Assembly (NCBI GenBank): GCA_003248755.1
Contig: QFQW01000026.1
Coordinates: 1-45,460 of the forward strand
Reading direction: 5' to 3'
DNA from: Chryseobacterium sp.
GTDB taxonomy: Bacteria; Bacteroidota; Bacteroidia; Flavobacteriales; Weeksellaceae
Length of the DNA: 45,460 nt
Shown: piece by piece, positions 8,755-16,052 of the stretch
How the letters are laid out: each line of letters opens with the position of its first letter
Numbering within the stretch: position 1 is the first letter of the stretch
Position numbers and translations under genes: made by a program
The notes under the pieces: model-generated
What the model saw: the letters and a program-made list of their open reading frames with translations, nothing else
Databases searched by the model: none
Told to the model about the DNA's origin: nothing

Positions 8755-9230
8755 CTAAATCCCCTTTTTACCTTCCAGAAGCATTTCTATCATTTTAATT
8801 TTTCGGCGTTCTCGCGTTTCCTCTTTTTTAGCTTCTTCTATCCATCGGATGTATTCTTTTTTGTGAGTGTAAGACATATTATCGTAGAATTCTTTCGCTT
8901 GTTTATTTTGGTTGAGTAATTCCTGAACATCATTAGGAACAATGACGATTCGTTCTTCTTTGTCTTCCCAAAGCTTAACCTCTACAATATCTCCAAAAGT
9001 CTTTCCCAATTCTTTTCTGGTGGCTTGGGTCAGTCCTAATCTATGACAACCGCCGCCCATATTTGCAAGGCTACTTCTATATTCAATCTTATCATCTAAT
9101 AAAACCTTGACCTTGACTTGACCTTTTTGCCAAATAATTCCACAGTATCAAAAGGGAAATTAATGAAAGCAGCGTTGATGTCTTGGTGTTGTTGGATTTC
9201 TGCGGAGAAAGTGATTATGTTATCATTCAT
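8755..9230 (-). pseudogene. YdeI/OmpD-associated family protein with DUF1905 domain, broken by a one-base frameshift
   Basis: Two reading frames join into one known protein shape. From ATG 9228-9230 the first frame gives MNDNIITFSAEIQQHQDIN, then FINFPFDTVELFGKK, and then runs into a stop. The other frame continues as GQVKVKVLLDDKIEYRSSLA and NMGGGCHRLGLTQATRKELG, then a YdeI-like tail (VPNDVQELLNQNKQAKEFYD, YIRWIEEAKKEETRERR). This is the order DUF1905 then YdeI. The repair needs one extra A in the run of five A (minus strand; T run at 9124-9128), changing GGCAAAAAGG to six A and restoring GKKGQVKVK. Family function is not known; some members are linked to bacteriocin or peptide tolerance. 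It is either a fresh pseudogene or a sequencing error in a homopolymer. Confidence 0.85.
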
Positions 9231-9285
9231 TTGATAAAAAGAATTGAAATCAAATATAAAATATTATTTTCGCAAAAAATATTAC

Positions 9286-10443
9286 ATGAAAACTTATTTT
9301 ATTTTATATCTGAGTTTGTTTCTTTTTTCCTGTAGCTCGTCTTCTGACGATAATGTACAAGAACTGGCAGTTCCACAACTAACAACAAAAGAAATAAGTC
9401 TGGATGATGAGGGATTTCTTAAATTGGGAGGAAAAGTTACTAATAATGGAGGAAGCCAAATTTCCAAAGTCGGAGTTATCTGGGGTACATCTTCTAATAT
9501 TTCCTTGGATAATTACGCAACTGAGGATAAGGAAGAGATGTTTTCTTCCAATGAGGATTTCGAATTCAAATCCAAAAAAGTATTTGTTCCAAGTACAACC
9601 TATTATTTCCGAGCTTTTGCCCAAAATAGTAAAGGAATCTCGCTAGGAAATCTCGTTTCTTATAAATATGGAAATGTTATAGAAACCTTTGATCCAACAG
9701 AAATTACAACTGTAAGCGCAAAGCTAAATGGGAAATTTTATCAACCTTCCGGGAACCTTTCTTATGCAGGTTTTGCTTACGGGCAGAATCCTAATCCTAC
9801 TGTTTTGGACAAAACGGTACCATCAGTTGGTGTGATTGGAACAATGAACTACAGCATACAACTATCAGGACTTGTAAGAAATACAGAATATTATATTAGA
9901 TCTTATACAAAGATTAACGATAAGTATTATTACGGCGAGCAGAAAAAGATAAAAACAACAGGTTATTTTGGACCTGCCGGTGGTATTGTGGCTTATGATA
10001 AAGGTATTGTTTCTGATGGATGGCGATATTTGGAAATCAGTAATAAAGATGTAGGTAGAAATTATGCAACGCCTCCATTTTATAGATTCGGGGCAGCTTG
10101 GAGTAACAGTCCTGTTTCGTATCTTGCTGGAACTTCCGAAAAAATGGGAGACGGATTAAGTAACACAGATTTCATTATCAGTAAAATCTCGGGAGAGAGT
10201 GCCGCCAAGTTTTGTAAACAGCATTCAGCAAATGGTTTTGCAGATTGGTTTTTACCTTCAAAAGAAGAAGCGATTGCTATTTTAACCAGCTTATCCAATG
10301 GCGGAATGTCTTTGAATTCAGGATTGAAAACCTGGACTTCCTCAGAAGTAGATGCACAGCAAGCATTTTATATCTATAGTGCAGGAGCATCTGCATCACA
10401 AAAAATTGGAGATGCTGTAACGTATCCGGTTAGGAGATATTAA
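9286..10443 (+). CDS. Lipoprotein with Fn3-like repeats and a DUF1566-type C-terminal domain
   Basis: A 385-residue surface lipoprotein. The ATG at 9286 gives MKTYFILYLSLFLFSC with the lipid-modified Cys16; the longer TTG start at 9244 would bury this signal and is rejected. Residues about 25-125 and 130-225 look like two related beta-sandwich repeats: each has a form of 'G.I.G.N....' and ends in Y-F/I-R-A/S-F/Y (TTYYFRAFAQN, TEYYIRSYTK), as in Fn3-like repeats of Bacteroidota. From about residue 225 (GPAGGIVAYDKG) the protein changes to a DUF1566/Lcl-like domain with ANGFADWFLPSKEEA and TWTSSEVDAQQ. Such proteins are thought to bind or adhere at the cell surface; the ligand is unknown. It ends in a strong terminator. 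Confidence 0.75.
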   Translation: MKTYFILYLSLFLFSCSSSSDDNVQELAVPQLTTKEISLDDEGFLKLGGKVTNNGGSQISKVGVIWGTSSNISLDNYATEDKEEMFSSNEDFEFKSKKVFVPSTTYYFRAFAQNSKGISLGNLVSYKYGNVIETFDPTEITTVSAKLNGKFYQPSGNLSYAGFAYGQNPNPTVLDKTVPSVGVIGTMNYSIQLSGLVRNTEYYIRSYTKINDKYYYGEQKKIKTTGYFGPAGGIVAYDKGIVSDGWRYLEISNKDVGRNYATPPFYRFGAAWSNSPVSYLAGTSEKMGDGLSNTDFIISKISGESAAKFCKQHSANGFADWFLPSKEEAIAILTSLSNGGMSLNSGLKTWTSSEVDAQQAFYIYSAGASASQKIGDAVTYPVRRY

Positions 10444-10455
10444 AAGAATTTTTAA

Positions 10456-10499
10456 AACATAAAAAAATCCCAACTCAACAGTTGGGATTTTTTATGTTT
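10456..10499. terminator. Bidirectional terminator between the DUF1566 lipoprotein gene and glyS
   Basis: A long near-perfect inverted repeat with core ATCCCAACT/AGTTGGGAT, loop CAAC, extended by A-rich and T-rich arms (AACATAAAAAA / TTTTTTATGTT). It lies between convergent genes, 13 bases after the plus-strand stop and about 33 bases past the glyS stop, so it should serve both. Confidence 0.85.
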
Positions 10500-10505
10500 T
10501 TTAAG

Positions 10506-10531
10506 TTTGTCAGTCTGAGGCTCTCGAAGAC
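10506..10531 (-). repeat. Copy of a dispersed 26-base repeat directly after the glyS stop
   Basis: The minus strand reads GTCTTCGAGAGCCTCAGACT followed by GACAAA, touching the glyS TAA. It matches the copy in pyrD (35706-35731) at 24 of 26 positions in the same orientation. Shorter matches to the core TTCGACAGGCTCAG are at 26351 and 27900, and an inverted form is at 27953-27980. Confidence 0.8.
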
Positions 10532-12073
10532 TTAAATCTTAGAAAGTAAAGTCCTAAAATTCACCTTCTCATCAATAATTTTTCTCAATTCAGAAACAGG
10601 AACTCTTTCCTGCTCCATGGTGTCTCTGTATCTCAGGGTTACAGTGTTTTCGTTCAGAGAATCGTGGTCAACGGTGATGCAGAAAGGCGTTCCGATCGCG
10701 TCCTGTCTTCTGTAACGCTTCCCGATGCTGTCTTTCTCCTCAAAGATCACATTGAAATCAAACTTCAAGTCATTGAAGATCTTATCAGCAAATTCAGGCA
10801 AACCGTCTTTTTTAACTAATGGAAGAATCGCTGCTTTTACAGGTGCCAAAGCTGGCGGAAGACTCAAAACTGTTCTTTCTGAACCATCTTCCAAAACCTC
10901 ATCTTTCAGAGAGTTAGAGAAAATAGCCAAGAACAATCTGTCCAAACCAACTGAGGTTTCTACAACATAAGGCACATAATTTTCATTTCTTTCCGGATCA
11001 AAATACTGGATTTTTCTACCAGAGAATTTCTCGTGAGCAGAAAGGTCAAAGTCAGTTCTACTGTGGATTCCTTCCAATTCTTTAAATCCAAAAGGGAAAT
11101 TAAACTCAATATCAGCAGCAGCGTTAGCATAATGCGCTAATTTTTCGTGGTCGTGGAAACGGTAATTCTCTTCACCTAAACCAAGTGCCAAATGCCAGTT
11201 AAGACGTGTTTTTTTCCAATTTTCATAGAATTCCAATTCAGTTCCAGGAGGTACAAAATATTGCATTTCCATCTGCTCAAATTCTCTCATTCTGAAAATA
11301 AACTGTCTCGCAACAATCTCATTTCTAAAGGCTTTTCCAATCTGAGCAATCCCGAAAGGTAGTTTATGACGAGATGTTTTTTGAACATTGAGATAATTCA
11401 CAAAAATACCCTGAGCCGTTTCCGGTCTTAAATAAAGGTCTGTTGCAGAATCTGCAGAGGCACCCAATTTAGTCCCAAACATCAGGTTGAATTGTCGCAC
11501 TTCTGTCCAGTTTTTAGAACCAGTATCTGGGTCAGCAATTTCCAATTCTTCAATCAAAGCTTTTACATCCGCAAGGTCTTCTTTTTCAAGAGATTTTGCC
11601 AGTCTGGAAAGGATAGCCTCTCTTTTTGCTCTATATTCCAAAACTCTTGGATTGGTCGCTACAAATTCAGCTTTGTCAAAAGCATCGCCAAAACGCTTGG
11701 CCGCTTTTTCTATTTCTTTATTTTCCTTGTCTTCGATTTTGGCGCAGTAATCTTCCACCAAAACGTCCGCACGGAAACGTTTTTTAGAATCTTTGTTGTC
11801 TATCAATGGATCGTTGAACGCATCCACATGCCCGGAAGCTTTCCAGATGGTTGGGTGCATAAAAATGGCAGAATCAATCCCAACGATATTTTCGTTCAGC
11901 TGAACCATCGCTTTCCACCAGTACTGTTTGATGTTATTTTTCAGTTCCGCACCGTTCTGTCCGTAATCATAGATTGCTGAAAGTCCGTCATATATTTCAG
12001 AACTTGGAAAAATAAAACCATATTCTTTTGCGTGGGAAACCACTTTTTTGAAAACATCTTCTTGCTTTGCCAT
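10532..12073 (-). CDS. glyS: Glycyl-tRNA synthetase, single-chain class II type
   Basis: Charges tRNA-Gly. The 513-residue protein is the homodimeric (archaeal/eukaryotic-like) type, not the alpha2-beta2 GlyQ/GlyS of E. coli. Visible blocks are the N-terminal motif (VVSHAKEYGFIFPSSEIYDG, then YDYGQNGAELKNNIKQYWW), class II motif 2 (GKAFRNEIVARQFIFRMREF followed by EQMEMQYF), FDLSAHEKFSGRKI, motif 3 (VETSVGLDRLFLAI), and the C-terminal anticodon-binding domain (ALAPVKAAILPLVKK ... RYRRQDAIGTPFCITVDHDS). A charged insert at about residues 105-180 is usual for this form. It is transcribed alone; a TAnnTTTG match (TATTTTTG) lies at 12095-12102 on the minus strand, without a clear -33 box. Confidence 0.97.
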   Translation of the reverse strand: MAKQEDVFKKVVSHAKEYGFIFPSSEIYDGLSAIYDYGQNGAELKNNIKQYWWKAMVQLNENIVGIDSAIFMHPTIWKASGHVDAFNDPLIDNKDSKKRFRADVLVEDYCAKIEDKENKEIEKAAKRFGDAFDKAEFVATNPRVLEYRAKREAILSRLAKSLEKEDLADVKALIEELEIADPDTGSKNWTEVRQFNLMFGTKLGASADSATDLYLRPETAQGIFVNYLNVQKTSRHKLPFGIAQIGKAFRNEIVARQFIFRMREFEQMEMQYFVPPGTELEFYENWKKTRLNWHLALGLGEENYRFHDHEKLAHYANAAADIEFNFPFGFKELEGIHSRTDFDLSAHEKFSGRKIQYFDPERNENYVPYVVETSVGLDRLFLAIFSNSLKDEVLEDGSERTVLSLPPALAPVKAAILPLVKKDGLPEFADKIFNDLKFDFNVIFEEKDSIGKRYRRQDAIGTPFCITVDHDSLNENTVTLRYRDTMEQERVPVSELRKIIDEKVNFRTLLSKI

Positions 12074-12168
12074 AATTTATGTTGAAATGAAGTGCAAAAA
12101 TACAGATTTTACAGCAATTTTTAAACAATCATTTTTGTCATTTTCATGAGTACTTTTTGAGTTTAGAT

Positions 12169-14160
12169 TTAAGATTTCAGAGCAGCAATCTCATCTCGTA
12201 GTTTTGCGGCCTTTATGAAATCAAGATTTTTTGCCGCAGCTTCCATTTCTTTTTGTTTCGTAGCAATAATTTTTTCGATGTCTCCACTTCCATAATTGGC
12301 TTTGGTTTCAGCAACTTCCTGAAGGATTTCTTTATGAGTATATTTTTCGTCCGGGAAATCCTTGCTTCTTCCAACCAGGTTTTCACTGATCTTTTTATTC
12401 AATGCCTGAGGGACTTTGCCATTATCAGCATTATATTTCATCTGCTTTTCACGACGATAATTGGTTTCATCGATTGTTGCCTGCATCGATTTTGTCATTT
12501 TATCAGCATACATTATCGCACGACCATTCAGGTTTCTTGCAGCTCTACCAACCGTTTGAATCATGGAACGACGAGAACGCAGCATTCCCTCTTTATCTGC
12601 ATCCAGAATCGCAACCAACGATACTTCCGGCAGGTCCAAACCTTCTCTCAAAAGATTAACACCAACCAAAACATCAAACAATCCCAAACGCAAATCCTGC
12701 ATGATCTGGATTCTTTCCAAAGTTTCTACATCGGAATGGATATATCGAGTCCGGATTCCAACCTTTGTGAAATACTTCGTCAGCTCTTCAGCCATTTTCT
12801 TTGTCAAGGTTGTAACTAAAACTCTTTCGTCAAGCTCTACTCTTTTATGGATCTCTTCAATCAGATCATCGATCTGATTCATTGTCGGACGAACTTCGAT
12901 AATCGGGTCTAGAAGTCCTGTCGGACGGATAATCTGCTCGATGTAAGTACCTCCGGATTTTTCCAATTCGTAATCCGCAGGTGTTGCCGAAACATAAATC
13001 ACCTGATTCTGCATATCCTCGAACTCATTGAATTTCAAAGGTCTATTGTCCATCGCAGCAGGTAAACGGAATCCGTGTTCCACCAGAACTTCTTTTCTGC
13101 TTCTGTCACCGCCGTACATAGCGTGAACCTGCGGAACTGTAACGTGACTTTCATCGATGACCATCAGGAAATCTTTCGGAAAGTAATCCAGCAAACAGAA
13201 AGGTCGCGAACCAGGCAACCGCCCGTCCATATATCTGGAATAATTCTCGATTCCTGAACAGTAGCCAAGTTCCCGAATCATTTCCAGATCCAATTCGGTT
13301 CTTTCTTCCAACCGTTTCGCTTCCAAAGGTTTTTCGATCTCCCGGAAGAAATCAACCTGCTTTACCATATCATCCTGAATCTGTTTGATGGCACTTTGCA
13401 TCGTTTCAGGTGTCGTTACGAAAAGGTTGGCCGGATAAATATTGATCAAATCAAAATTAGAAGTTACATTTCCGGAAACAGGGTCAAAACTTTGGATCTT
13501 CTCCACATCATCTCCAAAAAACTGAATCCGGATCGCAGTATCCGCATAAGCCGGATAGATATCAATCACATCGCCTTTTACACGAAACGTACCTCTTTGA
13601 AACTCATTTAGCGCTCTGGAATACAAAGCACTAACCAATTGATGAAGCAATCTGGTTCTGGATAATTTTTCGTTTTTCTCAATTGTGATTAAGGATTTAT
13701 GAAACTCCGAAGGATTCCCAACACCATAGATACACGAAACCGAAGCAACGATCAAAACATCCCGGCGTCCGGAAAGCAAACTTGCAATGGCTGAAAGTCT
13801 GAGTTTTTCAACTTCCTCATTGATACTCAAATCTTTCTCGATATAAGTATTAGTCGAAGCAATAAAGGCTTCCGGCTGATAATAATCGTAGTAACTTACA
13901 AAATATTCAACGGCATTATCCGGGAAAAACTCTTTGAATTCCATAAAAAGCTGAGCCGCCAAAGTCTTGTTGTGTGCCATCACAATTGTTGGTCGCTGAA
14001 CACTTTCCACAACATTGGCAATCGTAAACGTTTTTCCGGAACCGGTAACTCCGAGAAGCGTTTGATATTTCTCGCCGATATTGATTCCTTCTACCAACTT
14101 CTCAATAGCTTGAGGCTGGTCTCCGGTAGGTTGATATTCTGATTGAAGTTTGAATTGCAT
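12169..14160 (-). CDS. uvrB: UvrABC excinuclease subunit B
   Basis: The damage-verifying helicase-like subunit of nucleotide excision repair; it receives DNA lesions from UvrA and recruits UvrC. The 663 residues follow the family order: DQPQAIEKL, Walker A GVTGSGKT (37-44), the YFVSYYDYYQPEAFIAS beta-hairpin region, the DESHVTVPQVHAMY motif, helicase motifs LVTTLTKKMAEELT, VGVNLLREGLDLPEVSLV and QTVGRAARN, and the C-terminal UVR domain (about 625-660, with AAAKNLDFIKAAKLRDEIAAL) that contacts UvrC. Length is standard. It follows the M56/TonB_C gene after a terminator and appears to be a single-gene unit. Confidence 0.98.
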   Translation of the reverse strand: MQFKLQSEYQPTGDQPQAIEKLVEGINIGEKYQTLLGVTGSGKTFTIANVVESVQRPTIVMAHNKTLAAQLFMEFKEFFPDNAVEYFVSYYDYYQPEAFIASTNTYIEKDLSINEEVEKLRLSAIASLLSGRRDVLIVASVSCIYGVGNPSEFHKSLITIEKNEKLSRTRLLHQLVSALYSRALNEFQRGTFRVKGDVIDIYPAYADTAIRIQFFGDDVEKIQSFDPVSGNVTSNFDLINIYPANLFVTTPETMQSAIKQIQDDMVKQVDFFREIEKPLEAKRLEERTELDLEMIRELGYCSGIENYSRYMDGRLPGSRPFCLLDYFPKDFLMVIDESHVTVPQVHAMYGGDRSRKEVLVEHGFRLPAAMDNRPLKFNEFEDMQNQVIYVSATPADYELEKSGGTYIEQIIRPTGLLDPIIEVRPTMNQIDDLIEEIHKRVELDERVLVTTLTKKMAEELTKYFTKVGIRTRYIHSDVETLERIQIMQDLRLGLFDVLVGVNLLREGLDLPEVSLVAILDADKEGMLRSRRSMIQTVGRAARNLNGRAIMYADKMTKSMQATIDETNYRREKQMKYNADNGKVPQALNKKISENLVGRSKDFPDEKYTHKEILQEVAETKANYGSGDIEKIIATKQKEMEAAAKNLDFIKAAKLRDEIAALKS

Positions 14161-14176
14161 CTAACAAAAATACGAA

Positions 14177-14207
14177 ATAAAAAAACGTTCCGGAATGCGA
14201 AACGTTT
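14177..14207 (-). terminator. Terminator after the blaI-blaR-like operon
   Basis: On the minus strand the arm AAACGTTTCG pairs with CGGAACGTTT (one mismatch) around a loop GCATTC-like centre, followed by a run of T. It sits 22-52 bases past the M56 gene stop and before uvrB. Confidence 0.65.
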
Positions 14208-14228
14208 GATGTTTATAATACAAATTTT

Positions 14229-15578
14229 CTATTGAAAATTCATCATAATTGGAAGCTTGAAAACTGTGGCTGCAGATTTTCCTTCTTCAGTTGCCGGTTT
14301 CCATAATTTATCTGTTGTTACAACTTTTACAACTCTAATTGCTTCATTATTGAAATTTTGATTATCTCCTTCGGCTTTTATATCTGTAGTTTTTCCGTTT
14401 TCATCAATAGAAATATAAAGATTGGTCTTAAGCATTCCTTTTCCATTAATTGCTGAAGTATCAAATTGATTTGCAACGGCTTTTCTAAGTTCTCCCAATC
14501 CCTCTGGAAATTGTGCTGCGGTTATATTACTTGCTGGAGGTGGAGGTGGTGGAATTGGTAATTCATTATTCTTCATCTCTGTTGGAGGCGGTGGAGGCGG
14601 AATATTTTTCTTTCCTTTGATTTTTACATTGGCTTGAGTCGTTTTTTTACTTGGAATTGTATCAAGTTTTACAGAATCATTTGTAGTGATTTCCGGAATG
14701 TTAGATTTGACTTCAAGTTTAGTTTCTGAAGCATAAACTTTTTGAACAAAAAGAATACTCAATCCTGCAAAAGCTGAAACTGCAACAAGCTTTTTTGTTT
14801 TTTCAAATTTTGACTTTTTCGTCGTCATCATAATAAATCGTTTTTTGGTGTTATTGTAATTGAATTGGTGTGTCAGGTTTAGATTCTGGGTTTGCAGAAT
14901 CTCGGAAAGAATTAAGTTTTGATAATCTTTCACATTATTTTGTTGCTGAATTATACTTTCGTCCGCCAAAAATTCGTGGTTGTCTGTCATCGCTTTTTTA
15001 TAAAAATATAATGCCGGATTGAACCAAGAAATAACTTTCAAAATCTCTAAAAACAGAATGTCCCGAGAATGCTTCTGAACGATATGCGTTTTCTCGTGCT
15101 GGAAAATTCGGTTATCGATTTGTCCGTTTTCGAAGTAACTTTTATTCAGATAGATTTTATTCCAAAAACTGAACGGTGGCAGATTTTTCTCTACTAACTT
15201 CACTTTCTGGTTTTGATAATTAATATCAGTTCCTTTCAGATCAATGATTTTTTTAATTGAAATTATTGATTTGATAATCAGCGAGACAGAAACTATAACG
15301 GAAGCTGCAAAAATTAAATTCATCCAATCAAATTGTGATGTTTGAGTAGCATTCTGAATCAGTTGTTGTGTTGGAACCTCATCAAAAATCAATTGTTTCT
15401 TTTGCTGCGAAACTGCCGGAAGATTGATTTTCGCAAACGGAATAACGTAAGAAAAAACCAAAGCAAACAAAAGGTAAAACCTGTTGAAACAGAACATCTT
15501 TTCTCTTTGCAAGAACAGGTAATAAATCCCTATCAACAATGATGAACAAAGGATTATTTTAAAAATAGGAACTAACAT
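14229..15578 (-). CDS. BlaR1/MecR1-like M56 metallopeptidase fused to a TonB C-terminal-like domain
   Basis: A 449-residue membrane protein. N-terminal helices lie at about residues 4-24, 33-50 and 86-104. The M56 zinc peptidase part follows, with HEKTH at 161-165, WFNPALYFYKKAMTDNHEFLADE at about 185-207, then a last helix at 265-283. In place of the penicillin-binding sensor of BlaR1 comes a periplasmic part with two proline runs (327-332 and 343-348) and a domain of about 95 residues (355-449: GLGELRKAVANQF ... LYISIDENGKTTDIKAEGD ... LWKPATEEGKSAATVFKLPI) typical of TonB C-terminal domains. By analogy it should cleave the BlaI-type repressor encoded 1 base upstream when a signal arrives; the signal is unknown and is unlikely to be a beta-lactam. 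Confidence 0.85.
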   Translation of the reverse strand: MLVPIFKIILCSSLLIGIYYLFLQREKMFCFNRFYLLFALVFSYVIPFAKINLPAVSQQKKQLIFDEVPTQQLIQNATQTSQFDWMNLIFAASVIVSVSLIIKSIISIKKIIDLKGTDINYQNQKVKLVEKNLPPFSFWNKIYLNKSYFENGQIDNRIFQHEKTHIVQKHSRDILFLEILKVISWFNPALYFYKKAMTDNHEFLADESIIQQQNNVKDYQNLILSEILQTQNLNLTHQFNYNNTKKRFIMMTTKKSKFEKTKKLVAVSAFAGLSILFVQKVYASETKLEVKSNIPEITTNDSVKLDTIPSKKTTQANVKIKGKKNIPPPPPPTEMKNNELPIPPPPPPASNITAAQFPEGLGELRKAVANQFDTSAINGKGMLKTNLYISIDENGKTTDIKAEGDNQNFNNEAIRVVKVVTTDKLWKPATEEGKSAATVFKLPIMMNFQ

Positions 15579-15579
15579 T

Positions 15580-15951
15580 TTAATCTTTTATTTCTTTGTC
15601 GATAATGTCTCGAAGTTCTTTCAATTGTTTCTGAGACAATTTTGCATTCGAAGTGAAAAATGAAGCAAACTGACTTACAGAATTATTAAAAAAACGGTCA
15701 ATCATAGAAGACATTTCGCATTGAAAATAATCTTCCTTCTTAACTTTTGGAAAATATTCTCTCGAGTTTCCATAAAGTTTATATCCTACCAGATCCTTGT
15801 TCTGCATTCTTTTTAGCAATGTTGCAATGGTTGTTGACGCAGGTTTCGGTTCAGCATATTCTTCCAAAATATCTTTCATAAAAACTTTTTCTTTTTTCCA
15901 AAGTATTTCCATTAAGATGATTTCGGTTTCGGTTAATTTTGGCTCGTTCAT
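15580..15951 (-). CDS. BlaI/MecI/CopY family transcriptional repressor
   Basis: A 123-residue DNA-binding protein. The N-terminal winged helix is clear (LTETEIILMEILWKKEKVFM, DILEEYAEPKPASTTIATLLKRM, QNKDLVGYKLYGNSREYFPK), followed by the helical dimerisation arm (FFNNSVSQFASFFTSNAKLSQKQLKELRDIIDKE). PASTTIATLLKRM is the recognition helix. In the family the dimer sits on TACA-nn-TGTA palindromes until the partner M56 peptidase cuts it. The gene stops 1 base before the M56 gene start, and its own promoter carries a perfect operator (15972-15987), so autorepression is expected. Divergent from the sugar dehydrogenase gene, which may also be controlled. Confidence 0.93.
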   Translation of the reverse strand: MNEPKLTETEIILMEILWKKEKVFMKDILEEYAEPKPASTTIATLLKRMQNKDLVGYKLYGNSREYFPKVKKEDYFQCEMSSMIDRFFNNSVSQFASFFTSNAKLSQKQLKELRDIIDKEIKD

Positions 15952-15971
15952 TTCTACAAGATTATGTTTTG

Positions 15972-15987
15972 TTCTACAAATGTAGAA
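15972..15987. promoter_or_regulatory. BlaI-type operator palindrome
   Basis: TTCTACA-AA-TGTAGAA is a perfect 7+7 inverted repeat around AA and contains the TACAnnTGTA core bound by BlaI/MecI proteins. A second half site, TTCTACA, stands exactly 20 bases away (15952-15958), next to the start codon, on the same face of the helix. The operator covers the -7 box of the blaI-like promoter. Confidence 0.85.
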
Positions 15988-16007
15988 TTAAAATTTAAAC
16001 TGACAAA
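15977..16007 (-). promoter_or_regulatory. Promoter of the blaI-blaR-like operon
   Basis: On the minus strand TTTG (16007-16004) and TACATTTG (15984-15977) are separated by exactly 19 bases, a full match to the Bacteroidota primary sigma-factor consensus TTTG-N19-21-TAnnTTTG. Transcription should start near 15970, leaving a leader of about 20 bases before the ATG at 15951. The -7 box lies inside the operator palindrome. Confidence 0.8.
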
Positions 16008-16052
16008 TTTTACTGGCACTATTTTTCCATTCGTTATAAAAAAATATCCGTT

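Noticed and set aside
11492..11980. 162-residue plus-strand ORF inside glyS
   Set aside because: Antisense to the conserved synthetase; no family resemblance and no start region.
12253..12819. 188-residue plus-strand ORF inside uvrB
   Set aside because: It is antisense to a fully conserved part of UvrB, has no recognisable domain and a composition fitting an opposite-strand shadow.
14229..15951. Beta-lactam resistance regulation by the BlaI/BlaR pair
   Set aside because: No beta-lactamase gene is near and the sensor lacks a penicillin-binding domain, so resistance should not be inferred.
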